Source of the DNA: Oscillospiraceae bacterium
Lineage (GTDB): Bacteria; Bacillota; Clostridia; Oscillospirales; Acutalibacteraceae
Direction: 5' to 3'
NCBI GenBank assembly: GCA_009783605.1
Contig: WRDE01000002.1
Location: 1-26,066 of the forward strand
DNA: 26,066 nucleotides
A program made the translations under genes and the position numbers. The notes under the pieces are model-generated. The model saw only the letters and a program-made list of their open reading frames with translations. It did no database searches and was not told where the DNA came from. How positions within the stretch are numbered: position 1 is the first letter of the stretch; every line of letters starts with the position of its first letter. Positions 7,307-15,231 of this stretch are shown in pieces.

Positions 7307-9463
7307 TTATTCCCAAATGATATTTCTGATATTGCGCTCGGTGATGGTGTAGATGATATAGTTGGGGTTCCGGGCGGCGATATCGTCGAGATTAAAGCTG
7401 TATTTGCCCCATTCACGCCAATAGGCCGACGAAAAACGGTCGGTGAGGAAATCATAGAAGGGGCCGCCGAAGGAATCCCGGAAAATATAGGCCGACGGGA
7501 GTCCGCTGCCGCTGGCGTTAGTGGAGTGTTCGTTGCCTACTACTGCGTGGTCGATCGAAATGTTATTCCCCATATAGACATTGTGGCGGCCGCCGGGCGG
7601 GACGAATTTGAAATCCACAAAAGCGGTGGTTTCCCTCAGTGACGATCTCTGGTTATCCAGATTGAACATCATCCAGATATCGCCCATGCTCCGCTGTTTG
7701 TTGGAAATGGTGAAATCCGAACGGGGGCGGGGACTGGCGGCGGGGTATTTGCCGCCGATATGCTTCATCAGCTCCTCATAACCTATCAGCGCGCCGTATT
7801 CGGTCCAGTGGGAGTCGGTCTTATGATAGAGCTTATAGCTATCGTTTTTCCGGGCCATAAAGGTATTGGTCAGATCAATGACCGTTCCGCCGCCGTCGCG
7901 GACAGCCTGAGAAAACTGGCGGAGAAGGCTGTTGGAGGTGTTGCCGCGCTTCCATTCGCTCGTCACTACCTCAGGATAGATTTCGGTGGGATTGGGGATG
8001 ATGAAATAGATGATTTCGGCGTTGCAGCCTTTGGCTTTCAGGTCGTTGAGGCGTTTCTGGGTTTTATCCTTCAATTGATTGATCTGGGTCTGGTTGATCA
8101 GGTTGGTTCTCTCATAATCCGCTTTGTTATCTACAAAATAGCAGAACGACTCGGCGCCGACGATGGTGGCGCAGATACCGTGCTGCTCCCAGAGATTGAC
8201 GTTGGTTTGCGATTTGACCGTGACAGTTTCGGTGTCACTGGGGGATTTCCCGGGGACAACCGCGATAATAGACAGGGTGGTGGTACCGTTTTTGATCGGA
8301 ACTTCCACGATGAAATTGCCGAAATCGGAATTGGTCGTAATGGTGGAAGCGCCGCCGGTCACCGTGATGGCCGATCCGGGTTCGCATGAACCGCCGATAA
8401 TCACATGGTTATTGCGGCTGTTTTTGCAGATGGTCAGGGAGATAAAGTCGGTCTGCGGCAGAGTGGCCGTGGTGGTCGGCGGCTTGGTGGTTGCAGTTGT
8501 CACCGGTGGTTTGGTGGTTGCAGTCGTCTGGGATTTGGTGGTAGCAGTCGTCTGCTGTTTGGCGGTAGAAGCAGTCGTCTGCTGCCGGGAGGTGGACGTT
8601 GTCCTGACCGTCGTGGTCGGCGGTTGGGTGATAATCTGTGTCGAGCCTTTTGCGTCCACAAATATGCTGGTGGTTGGCGGCGGGCCGGTGGTGGTGGCCA
8701 CGGTGGTGGTCGGCGGTTGGGTTATAATCTGTGTCGAGCCCTTCTCGTCTACAAAAATACTGGTAGTCGGCGGCGGGCCGGTGGTGGTAGCTATAGTCGT
8801 GGTCGGCGGCGCAGTTATCACCTGTGTCGAGCCCTGGTCGTCAACAAAGATACTGGTAGTCGGCGGCGGCTCTTCGCCGGCTTCCGCCGGGATCACATTG
8901 CCCGACATAATATCGTCCACAACCCCCTTTGCCTTAGTGTTGTCGGGGGTGGCCAGCAGCACAATAAAATTATCGGTCTCGATCACCTGCGCGCTGTCGA
9001 GGATCGGCATCTGCTCGGGATTATACAGCCCGACATTGCCGCTCATCTGTTTCACATAAGCGAGACGGTCTTCCAGCAATTTTTTGACGGCGGAGGCCTT
9101 TTCGGCGTCCTCGAATTTGAAGACGTCCACCTCAAACACATAGTGCCCGTCGGCAAAATAGATGGCGAAATCCAATACGTCGGCCATTTCTGCCAATTCC
9201 TCATAATTGCCGTTGATCAGATATCCTATGTAGGCGGGATCCGCGGTTCCGGGAAAATACTCTTTCAGATCCGGGACGGCTGCCGGGTCAAACACCGCCA
9301 GAATGGTGTCCGCCACCGCTTTGGCGGAATAGGCGGCGGGGTTGACGCCGCCGCCGGATACGGAAGAATTGTTTTTTCCTCCGCAGGCGGCCAGCAGGCT
9401 TAACAGGGTAACCAATGCGAGAAAAAACGCGGTTCTCCGGTGCAGTTTGTTCCAGAAGTTCAT
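7307..9463 (-). CDS. Lipoprotein: DUF4358-like domain, Thr/Pro repeat linker, Ig-like segment, AlgX-like SGNH domain
   Basis: This is a 718-aa surface protein. Residues 1-27 are a lipoprotein signal with lipobox LAAC and lipidated Cys27. Residues ~40-185 resemble the DUF4358 domain of clostridial lipoproteins. Residues ~195-345 are a Thr/Pro-rich linker with three 31-residue repeats (199-291) followed by Gln/Thr-rich sequence. About 350-425 looks like a bacterial Ig-like beta domain (GGSCEPGSAITVTGG). The C-terminal ~290 residues resemble AlgX/AlgJ/DHHW acetyltransferases, with TDSHW (Asp550, His552) and FRDSFGG (Ser664) as the probable catalytic triad. It is last in the minus-strand operon with an MBOAT and a DHHW protein, 41 bp after the latter, with AAGGAG before the ATG. 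The fusion puts an acyltransferase-like domain outside the cell on a long stalk. Activity is inferred. Confidence 0.8.
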   Translation of the reverse strand: MNFWNKLHRRTAFFLALVTLLSLLAACGGKNNSSVSGGGVNPAAYSAKAVADTILAVFDPAAVPDLKEYFPGTADPAYIGYLINGNYEELAEMADVLDFAIYFADGHYVFEVDVFKFEDAEKASAVKKLLEDRLAYVKQMSGNVGLYNPEQMPILDSAQVIETDNFIVLLATPDNTKAKGVVDDIMSGNVIPAEAGEEPPPTTSIFVDDQGSTQVITAPPTTTIATTTGPPPTTSIFVDEKGSTQIITQPPTTTVATTTGPPPTTSIFVDAKGSTQIITQPPTTTVRTTSTSRQQTTASTAKQQTTATTKSQTTATTKPPVTTATTKPPTTTATLPQTDFISLTICKNSRNNHVIIGGSCEPGSAITVTGGASTITTNSDFGNFIVEVPIKNGTTTLSIIAVVPGKSPSDTETVTVKSQTNVNLWEQHGICATIVGAESFCYFVDNKADYERTNLINQTQINQLKDKTQKRLNDLKAKGCNAEIIYFIIPNPTEIYPEVVTSEWKRGNTSNSLLRQFSQAVRDGGGTVIDLTNTFMARKNDSYKLYHKTDSHWTEYGALIGYEELMKHIGGKYPAASPRPRSDFTISNKQRSMGDIWMMFNLDNQRSSLRETTAFVDFKFVPPGGRHNVYMGNNISIDHAVVGNEHSTNASGSGLPSAYIFRDSFGGPFYDFLTDRFSSAYWREWGKYSFNLDDIAARNPNYIIYTITERNIRNIIWE
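8591..8869 (-). repeat. Three tandem 93-bp repeats encoding a 31-residue Thr/Pro unit
   Basis: The unit PPPTTSIFVD..GSTQ.IT.PPTTT.ATTTG occurs three times in exact register (first prolines at 8869, 8776 and 8683). The copies differ at a few codons, so the array is probably able to change copy number by slippage or recombination and alter stalk length. Confidence 0.9.
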
Positions 9464-9504
9464 GATGTTTCTCCTTTTTATGATTTTATAAACCGTAGTT
9501 TATT

Positions 9505-10833
9505 TTATAAACCAAAGTTTAGAATCCCGAAAATATTGCCGTCGGCATAGCTCCCGATATGCTCCAGCACCAGCACCCGGCTGATGTTTTTTTCCTCGAC
9601 GATTTTAGCGGCTGAATCCTTAAAATAGCGCAGATCGATGATCTCGAGATCGTAATGATAGGCTAAGAACGGCACCACCGCGTGGGCGAAGCTGTCCTTG
9701 ATCAGCAGCAGCCGTTCACGATCTTCCACCGGCCCCCCATCCGCGTTGTCGGCAATTTTCTTATTAACGCTGACCCAGCCGTTGTTGCCGCTGGTCGTGC
9801 CGCCGATGAAGGAGCTGTATTTATCTTTTTTCTCCAACCAGGACCGGTTATAAAATCCGGGATAGCTCTCGCCGGAATCGCGGATGGTGGTGATATAGTC
9901 GCTGTCATCGCCCGGGTAGCGGAAATAGTACATGGTATCGGGCTGGATCCATTTCATCCCCGCGCTGGACCAGGTGGTGCCGTAAAAGGCGTCGGAAACC
10001 TCCTCCACCGTAAAGGCGGAGAGCGGCCGGGGTTCTTCCCCGAAGGATTTCATGATTTCCGCGTAAGCATAATACGCGCCCAGCGTCGTCCAGTGGTGGT
10101 CGGTTTTGTAATAATACTGCCCGTCGCCGCTGCTCTCGGTCTCGAGCCTGAGCGGTTCCAGCAAATTGAGGAAACGCAGCGCCGGACGGATGGCGGTCTG
10201 GTCGTGAAAATGTTCCCAGAAGTCATGCGTATCCGGGAAATTTGCCGGCAGATACCTGCCCAGCACATCCATCGGCCGCCCGGCCGCCGCGAGGGTGAAC
10301 GGGATCCCCCGCGCCTCCATCGCCGAAGCGAATTTTTCCAGATTGTCCAGATTGGTTTCTAAAATATCATAGTCCGGGTACGGCTCCCGCTTGACGATAT
10401 ACCCGCCGGAGCCCAGCACGACGTCGTTGTTCTCTTTTTTCAGCAGCCCGATCTCCGACATCCCCTTCAGCCCGACAAAAAAGTTGCGGACGGGGAACTG
10501 GTCGGCGTAGAAGCCGGCGATATCCGCGGTGAAACGGCCCTCGATAAGCCGGTCTAAGAATTTTCCCTGCTGGATCCGCTCCAGAAGGCTGCCCTCAAAT
10601 TCAGACGAGATATCGGGGAACTGCTGCAGCATCCGGTTTTCCTGGTCGGAAAAGGTATCCGCGGGCTTGAGATAGACGGCGATGCCGAATCCGAAAATCA
10701 CCAATAAGAAGGCGATAATGGTCAGAATATCGGTGATCCGCGACTGCTTTGCGGTCTGCATCTGGATCTCTAATAACGCATCCTGTTCGGTAGTTTTTTC
10801 GGGGCGTTTATCCAATAATTCCTTATTTTCCAT
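9505..10833 (-). CDS. DHHW-family membrane-anchored SGNH/AlgX-like protein
   Basis: This 442-aa protein has a cytoplasmic N-terminus, one membrane helix at about residues 33-53 (ILTIIAFLLVIFGFGIAVYL), and an extracytoplasmic domain that begins with the DHHW-family hallmark SDQENRMLQQFP. The catalytic-looking set is KTDHHW (Asp245, His246, His247) and LIKDSFAHA (Ser381), as in AlgJ/AlgX-type O-acetyltransferases, which take acyl groups from an MBOAT partner. It starts 20 bp after the MBOAT gene at 10854-12272 (GGGAGGG before the ATG), so the two are surely co-transcribed. The specific polymer acylated is unknown. A non-catalytic binding role cannot be excluded. Confidence 0.85.
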   Translation of the reverse strand: MENKELLDKRPEKTTEQDALLEIQMQTAKQSRITDILTIIAFLLVIFGFGIAVYLKPADTFSDQENRMLQQFPDISSEFEGSLLERIQQGKFLDRLIEGRFTADIAGFYADQFPVRNFFVGLKGMSEIGLLKKENNDVVLGSGGYIVKREPYPDYDILETNLDNLEKFASAMEARGIPFTLAAAGRPMDVLGRYLPANFPDTHDFWEHFHDQTAIRPALRFLNLLEPLRLETESSGDGQYYYKTDHHWTTLGAYYAYAEIMKSFGEEPRPLSAFTVEEVSDAFYGTTWSSAGMKWIQPDTMYYFRYPGDDSDYITTIRDSGESYPGFYNRSWLEKKDKYSSFIGGTTSGNNGWVSVNKKIADNADGGPVEDRERLLLIKDSFAHAVVPFLAYHYDLEIIDLRYFKDSAAKIVEEKNISRVLVLEHIGSYADGNIFGILNFGL

Positions 10834-10853
10834 GATATATTACCCTCCCCGCG

Positions 10854-12272
10854 TTAAAATCTAAAATACAAAAACGGATTGAATGAAGAATCAACGGGAT
10901 AAGCGGTGCAGAGGATAAGCAGCAGCGCGCAGGCCGCACAGGCGGCGTTCCGGAGGACAGGGGATCCGGCGTAGCGGGAATAGAACAGCTTTTTCGGCAG
11001 CGGAGTGGCCGCGATAATCATAACAGCGAAGAAGAGCAGATTCCGTGTCAAGTGATATATCGTCTCCTGTGAGATGAATGACACCCCCGACCCGAACATG
11101 TTGCCGAGCCAGACCATACCTGCGCCCAAATCCTCAAAAACGAACAGCAGCCAGCCGAACAGGACGAAGAAAAGGGTATAGATATGCCGGAAAACCGCCG
11201 GAACTTTTTCCAACAATTTTAACAGGAAAGCCTTTTCGATGATCAGCAGAACGCAGTAATACATCCCCCAAAGGATATAGTTCCAGCTTGCGCCGTGCCA
11301 AAAACCGGTCAGGAACCAGACGATTAAAATGTTGACATAGGTGCGGCCGGTACCCTTCCGGCTGCCGCCGAGGGGGAAATAGACATATTCCCGGAACCAG
11401 GTGGAGAGGGACATGTGCCACCGGCGCCAGAATTCGGTGATGCTTTTGGATATGTAAGGATAGTTGAAATTTTCGAGGAATTTGAAGCCGACCATCTTGC
11501 CGAGGCCGACCGCCATATCCGAGTAGGCGGAAAAGTCAAAATAGATTTGGAAACCGTAGCAAATCAATCCGATCCAGCACCCGACGACGGTACGGTTATT
11601 CTCCGGCGCGTCCCGGAACACGGCCCACAGCTCGCCGGCGAGGTTGGCGAAGATAACCTTCTTGGCCAAACCGGCGATAAAGGTGCGTACCCCCGAAGCG
11701 AACAGGGCAACGGTTTCCCTGCGGTCGCGCATCATCTCGTCGATGTCGAAATACCGGACGATCGGGCCGGCGATCAATTGGGGGAACAACACCACATAGG
11801 CGCCGACCGAGGTGAAATTTTTCTGGACATTGGCGTCCCGGCGGTAGACGTCGATGACGTAGGACAGCGCCTGGAAGGTATAAAAGGAGATGCCGATCGG
11901 CAGTCCCAAATTCAACAGCGGCAGATTTTCCAGCCCCGGGATATGCCGCAGGTTGGAGACAAAGAAGTCGTAGTATTTGAAAAAGCCGAGGATGCCGATG
12001 TTGATGACAATGCTGATGACAAGGGCGGCTTTGGCCCGGCATTCTTCTCCGGACCGCCGGAAGCGGTCGACGTAATAGCCGCCGAGATAGTCCACAAAAA
12101 TTGTGAACAGCATCAGGAACACATAGACCGGTTCGCCCCAGCCGTAAAAAACCAGACCGGTCAGGAAGAGGACCACATTGCGGAGCTGCAGATACCGCGC
12201 CGGCACGATGTAATACATCAGCAGCGTCGCGGGCAGATAAAAATACAGGAATTCCAAGCTCGAAAATACCAT
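10854..12272 (-). CDS. MBOAT O-acyltransferase, AlgI-like (second unit)
   Basis: This 472-aa polytopic membrane protein has about ten hydrophobic segments. It carries the AlgI/DltB/PatA-type signature: ISFYTFQALSYVIDVYR, SITEFWRRWHMSLSTWF, YVYFPLGGSRKG, and LTGFWHGASWNY with the conserved membrane His at residue 326. These proteins move an acyl group, usually acetyl, across the membrane and hand it to a partner SGNH enzyme; here the partner candidates are the next two genes. It is first in its transcription unit, directly behind a well-formed promoter (12303-12331). It is a paralogue of the MBOAT at 15232-16707. Confidence 0.92.
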   Translation of the reverse strand: MVFSSLEFLYFYLPATLLMYYIVPARYLQLRNVVLFLTGLVFYGWGEPVYVFLMLFTIFVDYLGGYYVDRFRRSGEECRAKAALVISIVINIGILGFFKYYDFFVSNLRHIPGLENLPLLNLGLPIGISFYTFQALSYVIDVYRRDANVQKNFTSVGAYVVLFPQLIAGPIVRYFDIDEMMRDRRETVALFASGVRTFIAGLAKKVIFANLAGELWAVFRDAPENNRTVVGCWIGLICYGFQIYFDFSAYSDMAVGLGKMVGFKFLENFNYPYISKSITEFWRRWHMSLSTWFREYVYFPLGGSRKGTGRTYVNILIVWFLTGFWHGASWNYILWGMYYCVLLIIEKAFLLKLLEKVPAVFRHIYTLFFVLFGWLLFVFEDLGAGMVWLGNMFGSGVSFISQETIYHLTRNLLFFAVMIIAATPLPKKLFYSRYAGSPVLRNAACAACALLLILCTAYPVDSSFNPFLYFRF

Positions 12273-12302
12273 CCGGTCAAATTCCCCCTTTGTGGTATGG
12301 TT

Positions 12303-12331
12303 AGTATAGCATATGTGACGGGAAAAATCAA
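12303..12331 (-). promoter_or_regulatory. Promoter of MBOAT-DHHW-lipoprotein operon
   Basis: On the minus strand TTGATT (12326-12331) and TATACT (12303-12308) are spaced by 17 bp, about 30 bp before the ATG. The remainder of the 289-bp gap (12273-12561) holds G-rich sequence and no gene I can support. Confidence 0.7.
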
Positions 12332-12561
12332 ATTTTTTTAGTTGTGGGCGGGGTAGGCGGGCTATGTGGGCTGTGCGGGGCAGGGCAATTGAAATGATAC
12401 ATATTTCCGTCTTTCTCTTAACAAGGGGGCAAGGGGTTGGCCGCCCTTACAATCAACTAAATTCAACCGAGGGAATATTTCACGGGCGGAAAAATAGACG
12501 ATTCCAAAAAATGTCAGCCGAGGAATATGCTGAAAAAGTTGCTTTTCCCTTGGCGCAGACG

Positions 12562-13746
12562 CTATATTTTATGTATGATGGCAATAGTACCATATAAAGA
12601 GAATAAAAAGATAAAATAACGCAATCCATCTATTGGCGGAATGAAGCCAAGTTCTATCCCCCCCATCAGCATCACCACAACCATCAGACACGCCGCACTG
12701 ATCAGTCTGATCATTTTCTTTTTGCGCCGCGGTTCCTCTCCGGGTTCCGCTGTTTCTTCAACCATCTCCTCTTCCCACAACGTGGTTTCCCATTCTTCGG
12801 GTTCTTCCTCTTCAAATAGCGCCGGCTCCTCCTCAGGCAAAGCCTCCGTTTCGATTTTTGCCTGGATTTTATTAAACTTAGTAAGCTCACCGGTAATATC
12901 TCTTTCCGGTTCGCTCTCCGGAACAGAAACACCTTGTGGCCTTACCCCTTTCGGCAGCGGCAGCCGGTTCAACTCCCGCGACAACTCCTCCGCCGTCTGA
13001 TACCGGGTTCCCGGATCCGGCTGGGTACATTTTTGGATCACCCGCTCCAATTTTTTCGACAGATATGGATCGATCTCCCGGATCGGCTGTATTTTATATG
13101 GCGGCAGGCGGGGATCGCGACCGGTCGCCAGATGATACAGCGTCATCCCGAGGTAGTAGATATCGGTCCGGGCGTCGGTCTGCCCGCTGCCGTACTGCTC
13201 CGGCGCGGCGTATCCGTGGGTTCCGAGATACGCGGTGTCGCCGGTGCCGGCTGTCTTATATTCCCGCGCCGCGCCGAAATCGATCAACGTCACGTTGCCG
13301 TCGTTTTTCAGCATGATGTTGCCGGGTTTCATGTCCCGGTAAATGATCGGCTGGGGCTGGGTGTGCAGGTATTGCAGCACGCCGCAGAGCTGGCGGCCCC
13401 AGCGGATCACGTCGGCCTCCGGCCGGGGGCCGGCGGTTTCCAATATCCTGTTCAGCGAATGGCCCTCGATGTATTCCATGACTACAAAATAAGACCGGTC
13501 GTCCTCGAAAATGTCGTGAATAACCGGCAATCCGGTATGCCGGAGCCGGATCAGTATCGCCGCCTCGGCGATCAGCCCGCCCCGCGTCCCGCCGATCAAT
13601 CCGGAGTTGTTCTTGTAGACCTCTTTCAGCGCGCAATAATTATGCAGCCGCAGATTTTCCGCCAGATAGACGCAGCTGGTCCCGCCTTTGCCGATGACAT
13701 TCAGGATTTTATACCGCCCGTCGAGGATGGTGTTGACTTCCAGCAT
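12562..13746 (-). CDS. Hanks-type Ser/Thr protein kinase, C-terminal membrane anchor
   Basis: The kinase domain (about residues 8-275) has the Gly-rich loop IGKGGTSCVYLA, ATP-binding Lys41 in CALKEV, catalytic loop IYRDMKPGNIML (Asp138), metal-binding DFG at Asp156, activation-segment end YAAPEQY, and TARTDIYYLGMTLYHLATG-type sequence typical of active kinases. An acidic linker (about 290-345) leads to two C-terminal hydrophobic helices that anchor it, with the kinase in the cytoplasm; there are no PASTA repeats. It follows a DHHW gene by 57 bp on the same strand, in the unit that begins with the MBOAT at 16707, so it may phosphorylate a surface-polymer enzyme or a regulator of the cluster. 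The target is unknown. Confidence 0.93.
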   Translation of the reverse strand: MLEVNTILDGRYKILNVIGKGGTSCVYLAENLRLHNYCALKEVYKNNSGLIGGTRGGLIAEAAILIRLRHTGLPVIHDIFEDDRSYFVVMEYIEGHSLNRILETAGPRPEADVIRWGRQLCGVLQYLHTQPQPIIYRDMKPGNIMLKNDGNVTLIDFGAAREYKTAGTGDTAYLGTHGYAAPEQYGSGQTDARTDIYYLGMTLYHLATGRDPRLPPYKIQPIREIDPYLSKKLERVIQKCTQPDPGTRYQTAEELSRELNRLPLPKGVRPQGVSVPESEPERDITGELTKFNKIQAKIETEALPEEEPALFEEEEPEEWETTLWEEEMVEETAEPGEEPRRKKKMIRLISAACLMVVVMLMGGIELGFIPPIDGLRYFIFLFSLYGTIAIIHKI

Positions 13747-13803
13747 GATGTTTCCCGTCCTTTATTCATAAGTTTCGCGGGGTATGACAGTGGGATTTCC
13801 AAC

Positions 13804-15219
13804 TCAATTGACTAACAAACTCAGCTTGTCGATCAGGCCGGCGTTCCGGGTGGCCGAGACGTTGTTGACGAACAGCACGTCGGTGATCCCGTTGTCGGTG
13901 ACGAAGGAGATCAGGTTGCTCTTAAAATACCGGTAATCCACGATGTGGACATACTGGTAATGGGTGATCAGGAACGGCGCGAAGGCGTTTCCGAAGCTCT
14001 CCTTGACGATGACGCAGGCCGACCCGTCGGTTTTCTCCTTGTTGGTGATCAGCGAATAGGGCTGGTCGCCGGCGATGAAGCAGTTGTATTTGCTGGAGGC
14101 GTTCCAGTTGGACACATCCTGGATCACCATCCAGTCGGTCTTGCTGCCGTTGGTATCGGTGAAAACAAAATCCGTCTCGGCCAGCGGCAGATAGGCGACG
14201 ACGGTATCGGGATTGTCGCCCAATTTGGGATTTTTCCCGGTGTTGGAATAAAAGGAGCCGAGGAAGCCGGGAAATTCAATGGTTTCATACATACTCAGAT
14301 CCGGCGCAAAAGTCCCCTTCTGTTTGCAGAATTCGGCGTAGGCGTAATACGCGCCCCGGGCGGTCCAGTGGTGGTCGGTGCGGAAGTAGAGGTATTCGTC
14401 CCGGTGGGCCCGCAGGGTGTCGTAGGGGTTAGCCGTCCGGACCTGCTCGCTCATTGAACCGAAGATATAGTTCAGCGCCTTCTGCTGGTCGTCGGAGGAG
14501 GTGACCTTGGCCCGCAGATCGTCCCGCAGCGTGATGTCGATACTCAGCGGCGCGATCACCGAATAGACCTGGGCGGTTCCGGCGAGCTTTGCGGCGGCGG
14601 CATTGACCGTTTCGATATATTTGTCGGCGGTGGAGCGGTTGAAGTTATAATATTCATAAGCCGCGTCGCCGGCCACCAATACCGCGCCGATGGTGCCCAC
14701 TTCGATCGGCTCTTCATTTGCCGCGGTGGTTTGCTGCGGCTCGGTCGCGGTGGTTTGCTGCTGGGTGGTTGCCGTCGTCTCAGAGATAGTGGTACCGGTC
14801 GCCTCGGTCGTTTTGGCCGGTGCCGAAGGGGTGGGGCGGGCGGGATCCGGGATGTCGTCGCCGGTGCCGATATCCCCGTGGACCTCCACCGGATTCAGCC
14901 CATATAAGCCCTGCAGCCGGCCGTTCATCTCCACCATCCGCTCCCGCAGCGGAAAGGTATCCGAAAACCAGAGGGTGATATCCCGGGTATATGAGCCGTT
15001 CAGCACTTTATCAAAAGAAAAAGCGGGAAATTCCTGCAACATCCGGTTTTCGCTCTCCGACTTGACCGGCCGCCAGGGGATCAAAAACATCCCGGCGATA
15101 AAACCGGCAAACAAAACCGTATAAAACGCAATAACCTTATACAGCGGATACCGCAGCTCGCAGTTGCGGGCCAGCAGCGCCGGGGAAAATTTTAAGTTTT
15201 CTGAAAATTTGTTTTTCAT
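13804..15219 (-). CDS. DHHW-family AlgX-like protein with Thr-rich insert
   Basis: This 471-aa protein has one membrane helix near residues 29-49 (IAFYTVLFAGFIAGMFLIPW), then the DHHW-family motif SESENRMLQEFPAFS and an extracytoplasmic domain. Residues ~125-170 are a low-complexity Thr/Gln/Ala insert, absent from its paralogue at 9505-10833. Catalytic-looking residues are RTDHHW (Asp282, His283, His284) and VKESFGNAF (Ser408); the KDSF seen in the paralogue is KESF here. The gene starts 12 bp after the MBOAT at 15232-16707, with GAGGTG before the ATG, so the pair is co-translated or co-transcribed. Likely role: acyl transfer to an exported polymer with that MBOAT. Confidence 0.85.
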   Translation of the reverse strand: MKNKFSENLKFSPALLARNCELRYPLYKVIAFYTVLFAGFIAGMFLIPWRPVKSESENRMLQEFPAFSFDKVLNGSYTRDITLWFSDTFPLRERMVEMNGRLQGLYGLNPVEVHGDIGTGDDIPDPARPTPSAPAKTTEATGTTISETTATTQQQTTATEPQQTTAANEEPIEVGTIGAVLVAGDAAYEYYNFNRSTADKYIETVNAAAAKLAGTAQVYSVIAPLSIDITLRDDLRAKVTSSDDQQKALNYIFGSMSEQVRTANPYDTLRAHRDEYLYFRTDHHWTARGAYYAYAEFCKQKGTFAPDLSMYETIEFPGFLGSFYSNTGKNPKLGDNPDTVVAYLPLAETDFVFTDTNGSKTDWMVIQDVSNWNASSKYNCFIAGDQPYSLITNKEKTDGSACVIVKESFGNAFAPFLITHYQYVHIVDYRYFKSNLISFVTDNGITDVLFVNNVSATRNAGLIDKLSLLVN

Positions 15220-15231
15220 AAAGCATCCACC

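Noticed and set aside
8591..8869. CRISPR-like array
   Set aside because: The repeats are contiguous 93-bp coding units with no unique spacers.
8163..9403. Two long plus-strand reading frames (298 and 332 codons) antisense to the lipoprotein gene
   Set aside because: They arise from the Thr/Pro codon repeats read backwards (Val/Gly-rich), have no ribosome sites and no protein-like motifs. The minus-strand lipoprotein has a signal peptide, lipobox and domains.
11415..12341. 308-codon plus-strand frame
   Set aside because: It is the mirror of the MBOAT gene, whose family motifs are all on the minus strand. Low-complexity composition and no ribosome site.
12364..12597. 77-codon plus-strand frame between the kinase and MBOAT units
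   Set aside because: It has no ribosome site, overlaps the kinase 3' end and has no recognisable motif. The tail beginning MSAEEYAEK looks protein-like but is too short to support.
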